A DNA stretch of 64,000 bases from Acidimicrobiales bacterium. Its GTDB lineage: Bacteria > Actinomycetota > Acidimicrobiia > Acidimicrobiales > Acidimicrobilacustridaceae. Made by a program: the position numbers and the translations under genes. This document shows positions 1 to 9,764 of the stretch, piece by piece (position 1 is the first letter of the stretch; each line of letters begins with the position of its first letter). Location: NCBI GenBank assembly GCA_018401565.1, contig JAGYKS010000031.1:372001-436000 (forward strand). The letters run 5' to 3'. Under the pieces are notes generated by a model. That model was not told where the DNA came from and did not search any database. It worked only from the letters and a program-made list of their open reading frames with translations.

Positions 1-535
1 CGGCGATGGCGGGCTCTTCGACGATGTTGCGCTGGGCCCGGTACGACACCACCCGCTCGCCGAACAGCGACGCCCAGCACCGCCGTACGGCGTCGATGAT
101 GGCGTCGGCGCCCACAACATCGGTGATGGTGAGGTGCATCCCGGCAAACGAGGTGCCGGCAGAGTCCTCCGAGGTGGCCGACGACCGCACGGCCACAGGA
201 CCCTCACCCAGCTGTCGACAGGCCTGCGCGATCTGTGCGGCCAGCGACTCAGGCATTGGGGCACCAAGCACCGTGTCGGTGAGTGCCAACGACGCCTGGC
301 GCAAGGCGGTGGGGTCTTCGGTGTCGATGGACGAGAACCGCTCCAGGAGGTCGCTGCGCACACCGGCGGCGTCCATGGCCGCCAGATAGGCCTGGGCGGT
401 GACGACAAACCCATCGGGAACCGGAAACCCGGCACCCACCAACTCACCCAGGTTGGCGCCCTTGCCGCCCACCGACCCCACATCGCCAAGTCCCACGTCG
501 GTGAACCAGCGCAGGGAGTCTGAAATCGCAGCCAT
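1..535 (-). CDS. ppsA: Phosphoenolpyruvate synthase, N-terminal part (cut by window edge)
   Basis: Translated from the minus strand, the fragment opens with an RWFTDVG segment followed by GGKGANLGE and, about 110 residues in, AVRSSATSEDSAGTSFAG. These are the nucleotide-binding signatures of the pyruvate phosphate dikinase/PEP synthase ATP-grasp domain. The family makes PEP from pyruvate and ATP for gluconeogenesis. Only about 178 residues are present; the phosphohistidine and PEP-binding domains lie outside the window. The ATG at 533-535 is the natural start because the family alignment begins there. A related PPDK_N phosphotransferase such as a rifampin phosphotransferase is the main alternative, but the N-terminal spacing fits PEP synthase better. 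Confidence 0.85.
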   Translation of the reverse strand, partial: MAAISDSLRWFTDVGLGDVGSVGGKGANLGELVGAGFPVPDGFVVTAQAYLAAMDAAGVRSDLLERFSSIDTEDPTALRQASLALTDTVLGAPMPESLAAQIAQACRQLGEGPVAVRSSATSEDSAGTSFAGMHLTITDVVGADAIIDAVRRCWASLFGERVVSYRAQRNIVEEPAIA

Positions 536-600
536 GCCCTGCACTCTGGTGGCCACAACACGCCATCAACAGGGCCAAACGACCCGACGCCGGACCGGCC

Positions 601-1077
601 TCAGCCGTAGGTGAGGCGCGTGATCCAGTCGGCCACCAGTGCCGGACGGTCGCTGCCATCGACTTCGACGGCGAACCGTCGGGTGACCTGCAGGTTGTTG
701 GCGTCCTTGAGTTGCACGTCCACGAGCTCCGAGGTGGCCCGGATGCGGCTGCCCACCGGCACCGGGCTCACAAAACGCACCTTGTCGAAGCCGTAGTTCA
801 CGCCCATGAGCACACCGGCGAACCGGGCCGGGTCCTGGGGGATGGACGCGCCGAGATGCACGAGCATCGACAGGGTCAAAAAGCCGTGGGCGATGGTGCC
901 GCCAAATGGGGTGGCCTTGGCCGCCTCGGGGTCGATGTGGATGAACTGGTGGTCAAAGGTGACATCAGCGAACTGGTTCACCTGCTCCTGGGTCACCTCA
1001 AACCACTCACCGGTACCCTCGGGCTGGCCCAGTGCGGCGGTGAACAGTTCAAGGGCGGTCTCGGCGTTGGTGGGCAT
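601..1077 (-). CDS. MaoC-family (R)-specific enoyl-CoA hydratase
   Basis: A 158-residue single hot-dog-fold protein. The hydratase-2 signature is plain: FADVTFDHQFIHID (catalytic Asp and His) followed by PFGGTIAHGFLTLS. The family hydrates or dehydrates enoyl/3-hydroxyacyl-CoA thioesters in beta-oxidation, polyester or acyl-chain metabolism. Start ATG at 1077 is preceded by a GGGAG ribosome site. It sits about 65 bp upstream of the PEP synthase start on the same strand, which is compatible with co-transcription, but the two have no obvious joint function. The frame is intact. Substrate chain length cannot be read from the sequence. Confidence 0.9.
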   Translation of the reverse strand: MPTNAETALELFTAALGQPEGTGEWFEVTQEQVNQFADVTFDHQFIHIDPEAAKATPFGGTIAHGFLTLSMLVHLGASIPQDPARFAGVLMGVNYGFDKVRFVSPVPVGSRIRATSELVDVQLKDANNLQVTRRFAVEVDGSDRPALVADWITRLTYG

Positions 1078-1110
1078 GGGCTCTCCCGTTGTTGAGGTCC
1101 GGTCTGATGT

Positions 1111-1127
1111 CAGGTGTCAGTCACCTG
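1111..1127. promoter_or_regulatory. Inverted repeat upstream of the MaoC gene
   Basis: Perfect 6-bp arms CAGGTG/CACCTG around a 5-base spacer, 34 bp upstream of the MaoC start and downstream of the acyltransferase. It could be an operator of the hydratase gene or the hairpin ending the acyltransferase transcript; no T-run follows, so the role is open. Confidence 0.35.
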
Positions 1128-1246
1128 GCGGCTGGCGCAACGCTCTGGTGACCCGACAGCACCACTGCCCCGCACTGCAATGTCTCGCACGTCGGCACGC
1201 CCGACGCAAGCGCATCGACTTGTGGCTACTCAACTCGTGGCTGCGC

Positions 1247-3369
1247 TCAGCGGCGCTGCAGCCCGGTTTCCAGCGTCACCAGACTCGGGGTGATCCAGTC
1301 GGCGAACCATCGGGCCCCGAAGGCGTCGAAATGCAGTCCGTCGTAGCGCCATGCCGGGTCGAAGCCCTCAACCAGTTGGTCGCAGTCACCGGTGGGGCAC
1401 AGCACCGCCCACAAGTCGAGCACCACCGTGCGGGGTTGCCAGCGGCAAAGTTGCGCATGGCATCGACCACCGCCTGCTCACGCCAGCCCGACTCATTGTC
1501 GGCCTCCACATAAAACCGACTGGACCGGGGCACAGGAGTGACCAGCACCAGTCGTGACCCGGCACCAGCAGCCGTGCGGGACAGCCAGGTGAGGTGCTCG
1601 GTGTACATCTCGTTCCATTGCGCAGACCCCACCACCACGTCGGTGCCGTCGATGCGGCGGTCGTAGGTATCGCTGGTGGTCACCACCACCAACGCCTTGG
1701 CATCGAGGGCATCGAGCGCCGACGTGAGGTCGCCACGCCAGTCGCCACATGCGATGTCGGACTCCAGCACGCGCACCTGACCACCGCTGCGACTGATCAC
1801 CCGGCCCGGCAAGTGGGAGCACTGGGGTCTGGCGATGCTGAGCAGCCGGACCTGACCGGGGTCAAAGGGGCTCGATGACGGCTCCCACGACGGGAACGGA
1901 GCCTGACCCGACCCCAGCGATCCACCGGCCAGCGAATGGGCCACGGAGTCTCCGGTGAGGACCACCGGCACCGGAGCAACCTGCCCTGCCGTCTGCCTGC
2001 CCTGCGCCTGCCTGCCCTGCAGTCTGCCGGCCCTGCAAGTGCGGCCCCGTTTGCAGCTGACGACGCCGGCGCCGTGGCCAGTTGCTGGTCCGAGGTGCTG
2101 CTGGCCACCGTGGGCATCTGGGTGCCGAACACCAGCACGGCAGCAGCGGCGGCGATGCCCAGCGGGGCCGCCGCCACCGACACCGGACCCAACAGCCTGC
2201 CCAGTGCCCCGCTGCGCACCGGTCGTTCCACCACCACGTACGACACCAACGCACACCCCAGGGTGATCGCTACCTGGGCCATGGCCAGAGCGAAACCGCT
2301 GAGGCCCAGAGCCTGACTGTCCAGGATGGTGATGACGGGCCAGTGCCACAGGTACACCCCGTACGAGATGATCCCCAGACCCACCAGCGGCCGGGCACCC
2401 AATACCGACGCCAGCCACGACGATGCACCCACCGAGGCGATGATCACGGCGGTGGCCACAGCCATGACAACGAACCCGCCCCGGTACATCCACGCCGCCC
2501 CCTCGGCGGCCACGGCAAACAGCACCACCAGCACCGCCACCGCCGGCACCACCACAGCGCGCAACACCACCGCCGCCCGCCCGTCGACCGGTGGTCGACC
2601 CACCAGCAGCGCACCCAGCGCCACCCCGATGAGCAGCCCATGGGCCCGGGTGTCGGTGCCGAAGTAGGCCCGTTCGATGGTGGCCGACCCGTGATGCACC
2701 ACCGCCATCCACACCGCACTTGCCACCGCCCCAGCCGACGCCACCACCAGCAGCCGGGTGCGAAGCCCGGTGGACCCGCCCAGCCGTGCGGCGGCCAGCA
2801 CCATCACCAGCAGGGGGAACAGCAGGTAGAACTGCTCCTCGATGGCCAGCGACCACATGTGTCGCAGCGGCGACACCCCGGCCACGAAGTCGGTGTAGGA
2901 GGTGCCGTCGATGATGAACCGCCAGTTGGCCATCCAGCCCAGCGTCCACAGGCCCTGCACCCGCAGACGCTCGAGTTCGCCGGGTGATGCTGCCACCAGC
3001 CCGTAGATGCCCATGGCCGCGATCACCAGCAGCAGCGCCGGGGTGAGTCGGCGCAATCGCCGCACGTAGAAGTTGCGCAGGTCGAGCCGGCCGGTGCCCT
3101 GGCGCTCCCGCACGACCAGCGAGGCGATGAGGAACCCGGACAGGACAAAGAACATGTCCACACCCAAAAAGCCTCCGGGAGCACGCCGGGGTCGAGGTGG
3201 TAGACCACCACGGCGGCCACCGCCACCCCCGCAGGCCGTCGAGGGCCCGCAGATGGGGAAACGACGACGAACCCGGTGAGGCCGGCGACGAACCTGTCGT
3301 CGACGGGCCCCCGACAGGCCCCCGACGCCCCCACGGGTCCGCCTGGGGGTTTAGATCGAGCCGTCCCAT
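1247..3369 (-). CDS. Membrane acyltransferase (OafA/YrhL type) with C-terminal SGNH domain, frameshifted
   Basis: Read through several frame changes, this is one protein of about 700 residues. The N-terminus has LRALDGLRG, then VAVAAVVVYHL and GVDMFFVLSGFLIASLVV, the acyltransferase-3 start with its conserved His. A RRLRRLTPALLL segment and roughly ten hydrophobic helices follow, to about residue 400. A Pro/Ala/Gly-rich linker leads to an SGNH esterase/acetyltransferase domain: VVLTGDSVAHSLAG (Ser block) and, at the end, DGLHFDAFGARWF with the catalytic Asp and His. Such proteins O-acetylate cell-envelope glycans, the membrane half bringing the acetyl group across the bilayer. Frame changes are seen near 3220, 3165, 1960-2030 and 1440; the third coincides with a CTGCC-rich tandem repeat. 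I favour sequencing indels over a true pseudogene because every domain block is preserved. Confidence 0.75.
1981..2036. repeat. CTGCCCTGC-type tandem repeat in the acyltransferase linker
   Basis: Degenerate repeats of a CTGCCTGCCCTGC-like unit lie between the membrane and SGNH halves of the acyltransferase. The reading frame changes here, so copy-number slippage, real or from sequencing, is a likely cause. Confidence 0.6.
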
Positions 3370-4860
3370 GCCAGCCGGATCCCTGCGGCAGGGTCATGCT
3401 CGACCCGCTGCGTGACGTCGAAATGCATGGTGGCCCGATCGGTGGTGTCGTAGGCCGGCCACTGGGGAAGGCCACCGTGGTCGGGGCTGCGTCGGTGGGT
3501 GAACGCCAGCCAGGCCTCAGACATCGCATCGGCCAGATCCGGGGGCGGGTCATCCCCGGTGAACATGGTCACGCCGGGCCCGTCGAGATTGTCGAACACG
3601 AACGGGATCTCCAGGGCATGACACGACCCCAGCCGTCCGTCGAAGGCCGTCGACGGCCACTCGAACAGGTACATGAACGTGGCGTCGGGCTGGTGGGCGG
3701 CCTGCGCCTCGGCCAGACGGATGGCCGGGATGCGAAACACCCGATCGGTCATGACCTGGTTCCACAAGGCGTCGTGGGTGGCGTCGTCGTGGGCCTGTCG
3801 GTACACCGACGACATCTGGTGGGGGTCTTCCACCATGCGGCCCAGCCGTCGCAGCAGCATCTCCTCGTCGTCCACGCTGCGCAGCATCATGCCGAACAGC
3901 CGCCATTCATCGCGGGTCGTGCCGGTAAGCAGGGCCACGTCAGCCGCCGAGCCGGCGGCGGATGGCCTCCAGCGGCGGCACCGGCAGGACCACACCGTCG
4001 AGCACGGGCCCAAACGGCAGGCCGAGCACGTCGGCCCCGGGTCGCTGCACCCGCTCGCTGGTGAGTTCGGTGGCCGCCTTGGACTGTGCCGCCAGCAGCG
4101 CAGCGGCGTCGACGGCGCGCAGGCCGGCCACATCGGTCACGTCCAGCTCGGCCATGATGCGCTCGGTGAGTTCGTGGGCACCGGCGGTGTCCCACACGTT
4201 GTGCGCCGCTCCGCTCTGGGCGATGGCACCGCTGAACAACCCGGCCGCCGCCGGTGTGCCCATGAGCGTGGCCACGCTCATGGCCCCAGCGCTCTCGCCG
4301 AACACGGTCACCCGGCTGGGGTCACCACCGAAGCCGGCGATGTTGTTGCGCACCCACTGCAGTGCCGCCACCTGGTCGAGCAGCCCGGCGTTGCCGCTGC
4401 CGGCATGGTCGGGGTCCACGTCACCGAGGTACAGCCAGCCGAACGCACCCAACCGGTAGTTGATGGTCACCACGACAACGTCGCCGCGCCGCACCAGGGT
4501 GCTGCCGTCGTACCACGGGATGGATCCCGAACCGCCGGTGAACCCACCCCCGTGGATCCACACCATCACCGGACGCTGGCCGTCGAGTGCGGGGGTGAAC
4601 ACGTTCAGCGTGAGGCAATCCTCGTCCCAGTTCGGCGCCCCCGCCCCCGCCAGCATCTCGATGGTGCCCGCCGACTGGGGTGCGACCGGGCCAAAGGCAG
4701 TGGCGTCACGAATCCCCTGCCACGCCGTCGCCGGCGCCGGGGCGGCAAATCGAAGATCGCCCACCGGTGGGGCGGCAAAGGGAATGCCGGCGAAGCGGAG
4801 CACGCCGTCGTGGTCCGAACCGGCGACCTGGCCGGTGACAGTGGTGGCAATGGCAGACAT
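3351..4860 (-). CDS. Type-B carboxylesterase (para-nitrobenzyl-esterase family), one frameshift
   Basis: A protein of about 500 residues in the alpha/beta-hydrolase carboxylesterase family, which hydrolyses carboxylic esters. The first frame carries FAGIPFAAPP, EDCLTLNVF, VWIHGGGFTGGSG (oxyanion hole) and the nucleophile elbow FGESAGAMS. The second frame holds LLTGTTRDEW and the catalytic-His region GSCHALEIPFVF. The join is near 3945-3960. There is no signal peptide, so it is probably cytoplasmic. The ATG at 4860 is the family start. The gene ends only about 20 bp inside the first codons of the acyltransferase gene, so the two minus-strand genes probably share a transcript. Substrate is unknown. 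Confidence 0.85.
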
Positions 4861-5062
4861 GGCGCTTCCCCCTCGTGAATCCCATCCCGGCCAACCACAC
4901 CCCTGCCGGGGACCACACCGTAGCGGCGGCTGGCCCCCAACGACTCACCCCCTGGAGGAAAGCCGGTTCGTTGGCCGATGAGGTCAAACAGGGCACTTTG
5001 GCCCCCTGTGGTGGTGACGTCGGCCGGCAAGAATTGGGCCCAACCGCCGCAACACTTGGTTG

Positions 5063-7843
5063 ATGGGGGACGTGAGGCCGGGAGTTGACGTTGAAGGCCA
5101 CCACATCACCGACGGCGAGACCACCGACGGCGATACCTCGGGTCGCCCGGGGTGGCACACCCTCAAAGCCAACGCCGTCGCCGAGGCCTGCGGGTCGTCG
5201 GTGCACGGGCTTGATGATGACGAGGCTGCCCAACGTCACCACGACCACGGACCCAACGAACTCGAAGGTGAGCCACCCACGCCAATGTGGCGCACGATGG
5301 TCCACCAGTTCACCGACCCGTTGGTGGTGGTCCTGCTGGTGGCGGCGGTAGTCACCCTGCTCAAGCGCGACTACACCGACACCATCGTGATTGCTGCGGT
5401 GGTCACGCTCAACGCCACCATCGGGTTCACCCAGCAGCGCCGGGCTGAACAGTCGGTACGGTCGTTGGCCACCTTGGTATCACCCACCGCCCGGGTGTTG
5501 CGCTCTGGCCATGAGCGTGAGGTCCCCAGTGTCGAGGTGGTGGTAGGTGACGTGGTGCTGCTGGAGTCCGGCGCCCGGGTACCTGCCGACATCCGTCTGG
5601 CACACACCACGTCTCTGGCCATCGACGAGTCGCTGCTCACCGGCGAGTCGGTGCCCGTTGACAAGCGCATCGACACCGTTGCCGCCGATGCCCCACTGGC
5701 CGAACGGACCAACATGGCGTGGGCGGGGTCGGTGGTGACCACCGGGCGCGGACGCGGACTGGTGGTGGACATCGCCGCCGACACCGAGCTGGGGGCGGTG
5801 GCTGACTCGATTCGCACCGGGGTATCCCCCATCACTCCGCTGCAGCAGCGCATGAAGCGCCTGGCGATGCTGATCGGGGCCACCGTGGGAGTGTCAGCGG
5901 TGGCGGCGTTCGGGCTGGGGCTGGCCATTGGTGAAGACCCTGGTGACATGTTCTCGTTCGCCGTGGCGTTGGCGGTCATGGCCATTCCCGAGGGTCTGCC
6001 GGTGGTGGTCACCATCACCCTGGCGCTGGGAGTGCACCGCATGACCGAGCGCAACGCCCTGATCCGCCAATTGCCAGCCGTCGAGACGTTGGGGTCCACC
6101 ACCGTGATCGGCACCGACAAGACCGGCACCCTGACCGAAAACCGCATGACCGTGGAGGTGTTGTGGGATGGCACCCGGTCGTGGGAACCCAACGGTGCCG
6201 ATACCGCCGACGCCGCCGCCGATCGCGCCACAGTGCTGCACCGCCTGTTGGCCGCCGGGGTGCTGGCCAATGAGGCTGAGGCGTACCTTGTGGACGGTCG
6301 CCTGCACACCGAGGGTGACCCCACCGAGGCGGCATTGCTGGTGGCTGCCGACGCCGCCGGAGCCGAGCCCGAACAGTTGCGCGACGACAACCCGGTCACC
6401 GCCGAGATCCCGTTTGAGTCCGACCGGGGCTGGTCAGCAGCCGTGGCCCAGGTTGACGGCGCCAGCGTCTTGTTCGTCAAGGGCGCCCCCGAGCGGGTGG
6501 TGGCCATGTGCAGCTCACTGGCATCGCACGACACCGGCAACAGCACCCACAGCGACAGCACCCACAGCGACAGCAGCGATCTGGATCACGACGCCGTGCT
6601 GGCACAGGCCGGTGATCTGGCGGCACAGGGGTTGCGGGTGCTGGCGTTCGCCGAGCGACGCCTGGATCCCGGCCACGACCCCACCCACGCCCCCGACGAA
6701 CCCCGGGGCCTGGCGTTGCTGGGGTTCAGCGCCATGCTCGACCCACCGCGGCCCGGGGTGGCTGACGCCATTGCTGCGTGCCGGCGCGCCGGTATCCGCA
6801 CGGTGATGGTCACCGGGGACCACGCCGTGACCGCCCTGGCCATCGCCCGACGCCTCGGCATCACCAATGACCACGACGACGACGCCGTACTGACCGGCAA
6901 TGACATCGACGCACTTGATGATGACGGGCTGCGTGAAGCGACGCGCACGGTGGCGGTGATCGCCCGGGCCGCCCCCGAACACAAGCTGCGGGTGGTCAAG
7001 GCCCTGCAGGCCAACGGCGACGTGGTGGCCATGACCGGTGACGGCGTGAACGATGCCCCCGCACTCAAGGCTGCCGACATCGGGGTGGCCATGGGCCGAG
7101 ACGGCACCGATGTGGCCCGTGATGCCGCCGACATGGTGCTGGCCGACGACAACTACGTCACCATCGCGGGAGCAGTGGAGGAAGGTCGGGCGGCGTTCGA
7201 CAACGTGCGCAAGGTCACGTTCTTTTTGCTGGCCAGTGGCGTGGCCGGGATCGTGGCGTTGCTGGGAGGCCTGGTGCTGGGGTGGCCACTGCTCATGGTG
7301 CCGGCTCAGATCCTGTGGCTGAACCTGGTCACCAAGGGCCTGCAGGACGTGGCCCTGGCGTTCGAACCACCCGAGCCCGGATTGCTCGACCGGGCGCCAC
7401 GGCGACGCAACGAAGGGGTGATGTCGCCACTGTTGTGGGAGCGCACCGCACTGGTGGCCATCGTCATGGCCGCCGGCACCCCTGTGCAGTTCAACTGGGT
7501 GCTCGACGCCACCGGTTCACTCACCGCGGCGCGCACCGCAGCCCTCACCACCATGGTGGTGTTCCAGGCGTACTTCCTGATCACGGTGCGCTCCGAGACC
7601 CGACCGGCGCTGGCCACCCCACCCATGACCAACCCGTTTTTGTTTGTGGCCGCCATCGGCGGACTGGCCATCAATGTGGTGGCCATGTACCTCCCCCCCA
7701 CCCAGGCGGTGCTGCAAATCGAGCCGCTCAGCGCCATGGTGTGGGTGCGCACCGCCGTGATCGCCACCAGCATCCTGGTGGCCGTCGAGGGCCACAAACT
7801 GGTGCGCAACCGGTGGGGTTACCGCAACTCGACAGGGTCGTAG
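5063..7843 (+). CDS. P2-type cation-transporting P-type ATPase of unclear ion specificity
   Basis: An intact 926-residue pump with the whole P-type toolkit: N-terminal cation ATPase domain (WHTLKANAVAEACG), actuator loop LLTGESVPV, phosphorylation site DKTGTLTENRM, hinge MTGDGVNDAPALK, and four C-terminal helices. M4 has the PEGLP motif with the ion-binding Glu kept. In the M5 stretch (FLLASGVAGIV) the Asn and Glu that bind calcium in SERCA are replaced by Gly, and M6 reads NLVTKG rather than NLVTDG. Classical calcium transport is therefore doubtful and the ion is unknown. A short repeat encoding HSDSTHSDSS sits in the nucleotide-binding domain near 6540. ATG at 5063 is chosen; an in-frame TTG precedes it directly and a GTG follows at 5072. 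The gene is convergent with, and overlaps by 25 bp, the CapA gene. Confidence 0.9.
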   Translation: MGDVRPGVDVEGHHITDGETTDGDTSGRPGWHTLKANAVAEACGSSVHGLDDDEAAQRHHDHGPNELEGEPPTPMWRTMVHQFTDPLVVVLLVAAVVTLLKRDYTDTIVIAAVVTLNATIGFTQQRRAEQSVRSLATLVSPTARVLRSGHEREVPSVEVVVGDVVLLESGARVPADIRLAHTTSLAIDESLLTGESVPVDKRIDTVAADAPLAERTNMAWAGSVVTTGRGRGLVVDIAADTELGAVADSIRTGVSPITPLQQRMKRLAMLIGATVGVSAVAAFGLGLAIGEDPGDMFSFAVALAVMAIPEGLPVVVTITLALGVHRMTERNALIRQLPAVETLGSTTVIGTDKTGTLTENRMTVEVLWDGTRSWEPNGADTADAAADRATVLHRLLAAGVLANEAEAYLVDGRLHTEGDPTEAALLVAADAAGAEPEQLRDDNPVTAEIPFESDRGWSAAVAQVDGASVLFVKGAPERVVAMCSSLASHDTGNSTHSDSTHSDSSDLDHDAVLAQAGDLAAQGLRVLAFAERRLDPGHDPTHAPDEPRGLALLGFSAMLDPPRPGVADAIAACRRAGIRTVMVTGDHAVTALAIARRLGITNDHDDDAVLTGNDIDALDDDGLREATRTVAVIARAAPEHKLRVVKALQANGDVVAMTGDGVNDAPALKAADIGVAMGRDGTDVARDAADMVLADDNYVTIAGAVEEGRAAFDNVRKVTFFLLASGVAGIVALLGGLVLGWPLLMVPAQILWLNLVTKGLQDVALAFEPPEPGLLDRAPRRRNEGVMSPLLWERTALVAIVMAAGTPVQFNWVLDATGSLTAARTAALTTMVVFQAYFLITVRSETRPALATPPMTNPFLFVAAIGGLAINVVAMYLPPTQAVLQIEPLSAMVWVRTAVIATSILVAVEGHKLVRNRWGYRNSTGS

Positions 7844-8999
7844 ACCACCGGGCCGTCGAACGTCCCCAGCAGGTTCAGGTTGTCGGTGGACCGCTGGAAC
7901 GATTCGGGCACCGATTCCGGGGTCACCGGGCGGATGATGGTCCCGGGGTAGTGCACCCATGTGGGCGTGTAGGCGATGCGCTCGGTGACGAACACGCCCG
8001 GTGCTGTCTCCACAATCGTCAGGTACACGATCACCCCGTCACGGCGGTTGACCGGGTCCATCTGGTTCGACAGCGAGTTGCCCATCCCGTACACCACCGG
8101 CTTGCCGTTGATGCGGTCGATGGGCTGCACCACGTGCACGTGGTCGCCCAAAATGGCGTCGATGTCGGGTGACGCCAGCAGGGCTTCGGCCTGCTCGAGT
8201 TGCACCGGTGACGGCTCGTGCTGGTACTCGTTGCCCCAGTGCATGCTCACCAGCACCACCTCGGCACCGCGAGCCTTGGCTGCGGCAGCGTCGGCCACGA
8301 TGCGGTCGACGTCGATGAGGTTGGCCATCCACGGTTCGGGCATGGGCATGCCGTTGAGTCCGTAGGTGTACGACAGGTGGGCCACCGACACGCCGTTGGC
8401 GTCGTAGATCGGGGGGTTGGCCGCCTCCTCGGGTGAACGGGCCATCCCGCTTTGACCGACACCCTCGTCGTCGAACACCGACAGCGTGTCGCTCACCCCG
8501 GTGAAGCCCTTGTCCAGCGAATGGTTCGACGCCGTGGAGCAGCCGTCGTAACCGGCCCGCTTGGCCGCCCCCACGATTTCACGCGGCCCCGAAAAGATGG
8601 GGTAAGTCAGGAGATCACGCTGTTGTCGGCCGACAGTGGGACCTCGAGATGGCACAACGCCAGGTCGGCAGCCGAGATCAACGGGGCAATCTCGGCGAAC
8701 ATGGGATCGAAGTCGTAGCCGTCACCACCGGCGTTGGCCTGGGCGAACTGAAGCACCCGGGTGTGCAGCAAAAGATCGCCCGACGCTGCCACCACGAACC
8801 GGCGGGGGGTGAACACGGTGGTGGTCGTGGTGTCGACCACAGCGGCAACCGGTTCGTCGTTGCGTCCGGGCCCGCCAGCGGTGAGTGACGAGCGCCCGTC
8901 GGTCCCACACGTTGCCAGCAGCAACGTGAGCGCAAACACCCCCGACACCAGCACGTTGCGTCGCCTGGCGATGGCCGTCGATCTGGTAACCCCGGTCAT
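7819..8999 (-). CDS. CapA-family metallophosphatase-like lipoprotein, one frameshift
   Basis: Belongs to the CapA/PgsA family (calcineurin-like phosphoesterase fold), first known from poly-gamma-glutamate capsule synthesis but widespread with unknown substrates. Visible blocks in order are GDLLLH, CHLEVPLS, NHSLDKG, SMHWGNEYQ and GDHVHVVQP, which supply the metal ligands. The N-terminus has an Arg-rich start, a hydrophobic run and LLATC, an imperfect lipobox, then a Thr-rich linker, so it is probably anchored outside the membrane. The frame changes near 8615-8630, between SADNS and DLLTYP. Start ATG at 8999 is chosen over an in-frame start at 9047 because it gives a normal signal peptide. Confidence 0.82.
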
Positions 9000-9083
9000 G
9001 GGCCTCAACGGTAGCCGCCACGTGGCAGGAGTTGCCCTGAGCCCCAACCAGCCGCCGAACGATGGCGCCCGGCGGCCCGGGAC

Positions 9084-9596
9084 TCAGCCCTGGGTCACAA
9101 CCACCGTGATGGTGCGGGTGTCACGGGTGGTGCCGGGCTCGCACGGTGAGATCTCCTGGAAGGCAAGGTCCACGGTGCCGACCTCGTCGGCGGTGAACTC
9201 GAACACGTCGAGGTCGCTGGCACCGGTGAGCGGCGGGTCGTCCTGGGTGGCGATGGCCGACGGACGCGACGTGGTGAGCGTCACCACGCCCGTGTCGGTG
9301 GTGGTGAAACTCCACGAAAAGCACTCGCCGGCGTCAGCCTGAAGGGTGATCTGGAACACCTGACCCACCGGCACCTCGACGGGCTCGGTGGGGTCATTGA
9401 ACCGCTCCACTTCCTGGCCCGGGTTCTGGGCCGGGGCCGTGGCCTGGGTGGTGGAGGTGTCACCGGCAGTGGTTGACGAACTGGTGGCGCCATCTGACCC
9501 ACAGGCCACCGCCACCAGCGGCATGGCCACCACAGCAGCAATCGCCACGGCAGTGCGGGCCAGACGCGACCGTCGGCGACCGGCCGACCGGGCCAT
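9084..9596 (-). CDS. Chagasin-like (peptidase inhibitor I42) lipoprotein
   Basis: A 170-residue lipoprotein. After an Arg-rich start and a hydrophobic segment comes VAVACGS, a usable lipobox, followed by a Ser/Thr linker. The mature domain (VPVGQVFQITLQADAGECFSWSF, then GASDLDVFEFTADEVGTVDL) has the strand pattern of chagasin-type cysteine-protease inhibitors: a first loop before an aromatic W, and a G-rich loop before the F-x-F strand. The usual NPTTGY loop is replaced by ADAGECFSW, so inhibitory activity is uncertain. The extra Cys in that loop may pair with the one in SPCEPG. ATG at 9596 gives a clean signal peptide; the longer frame to 9710 does not. Confidence 0.6.
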   Translation of the reverse strand: MARSAGRRRSRLARTAVAIAAVVAMPLVAVACGSDGATSSSTTAGDTSTTQATAPAQNPGQEVERFNDPTEPVEVPVGQVFQITLQADAGECFSWSFTTTDTGVVTLTTSRPSAIATQDDPPLTGASDLDVFEFTADEVGTVDLAFQEISPCEPGTTRDTRTITVVVTQG

Positions 9597-9764
9597 GTCG
9601 GCGTGATCAGGAGCGTGATTGCGGGCGGGTACCGGGCGGGCGATGACGGGTCGGGGCGACATGGACCCCGATACTACCGGCGGGCAATCAGCGATCTGGA
9701 GCCGGTGCACAGCACGTCAGCTCGAGAGGCGCGTGCCGGTCGACAGGCGCTGCGGTCAAGGGCG

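Noticed and set aside
2082-2987. 301-codon open frame on the plus strand
   Set aside because: His/Gln/Arg-rich shadow antisense to the acyltransferase membrane helices.
4861-5062. Riboswitch upstream of the P-type ATPase
   Set aside because: A CAGGG/CCCTG hairpin is present, but none of the conserved cores of the yybP-ykoY, NiCo or M-box classes could be recognised.
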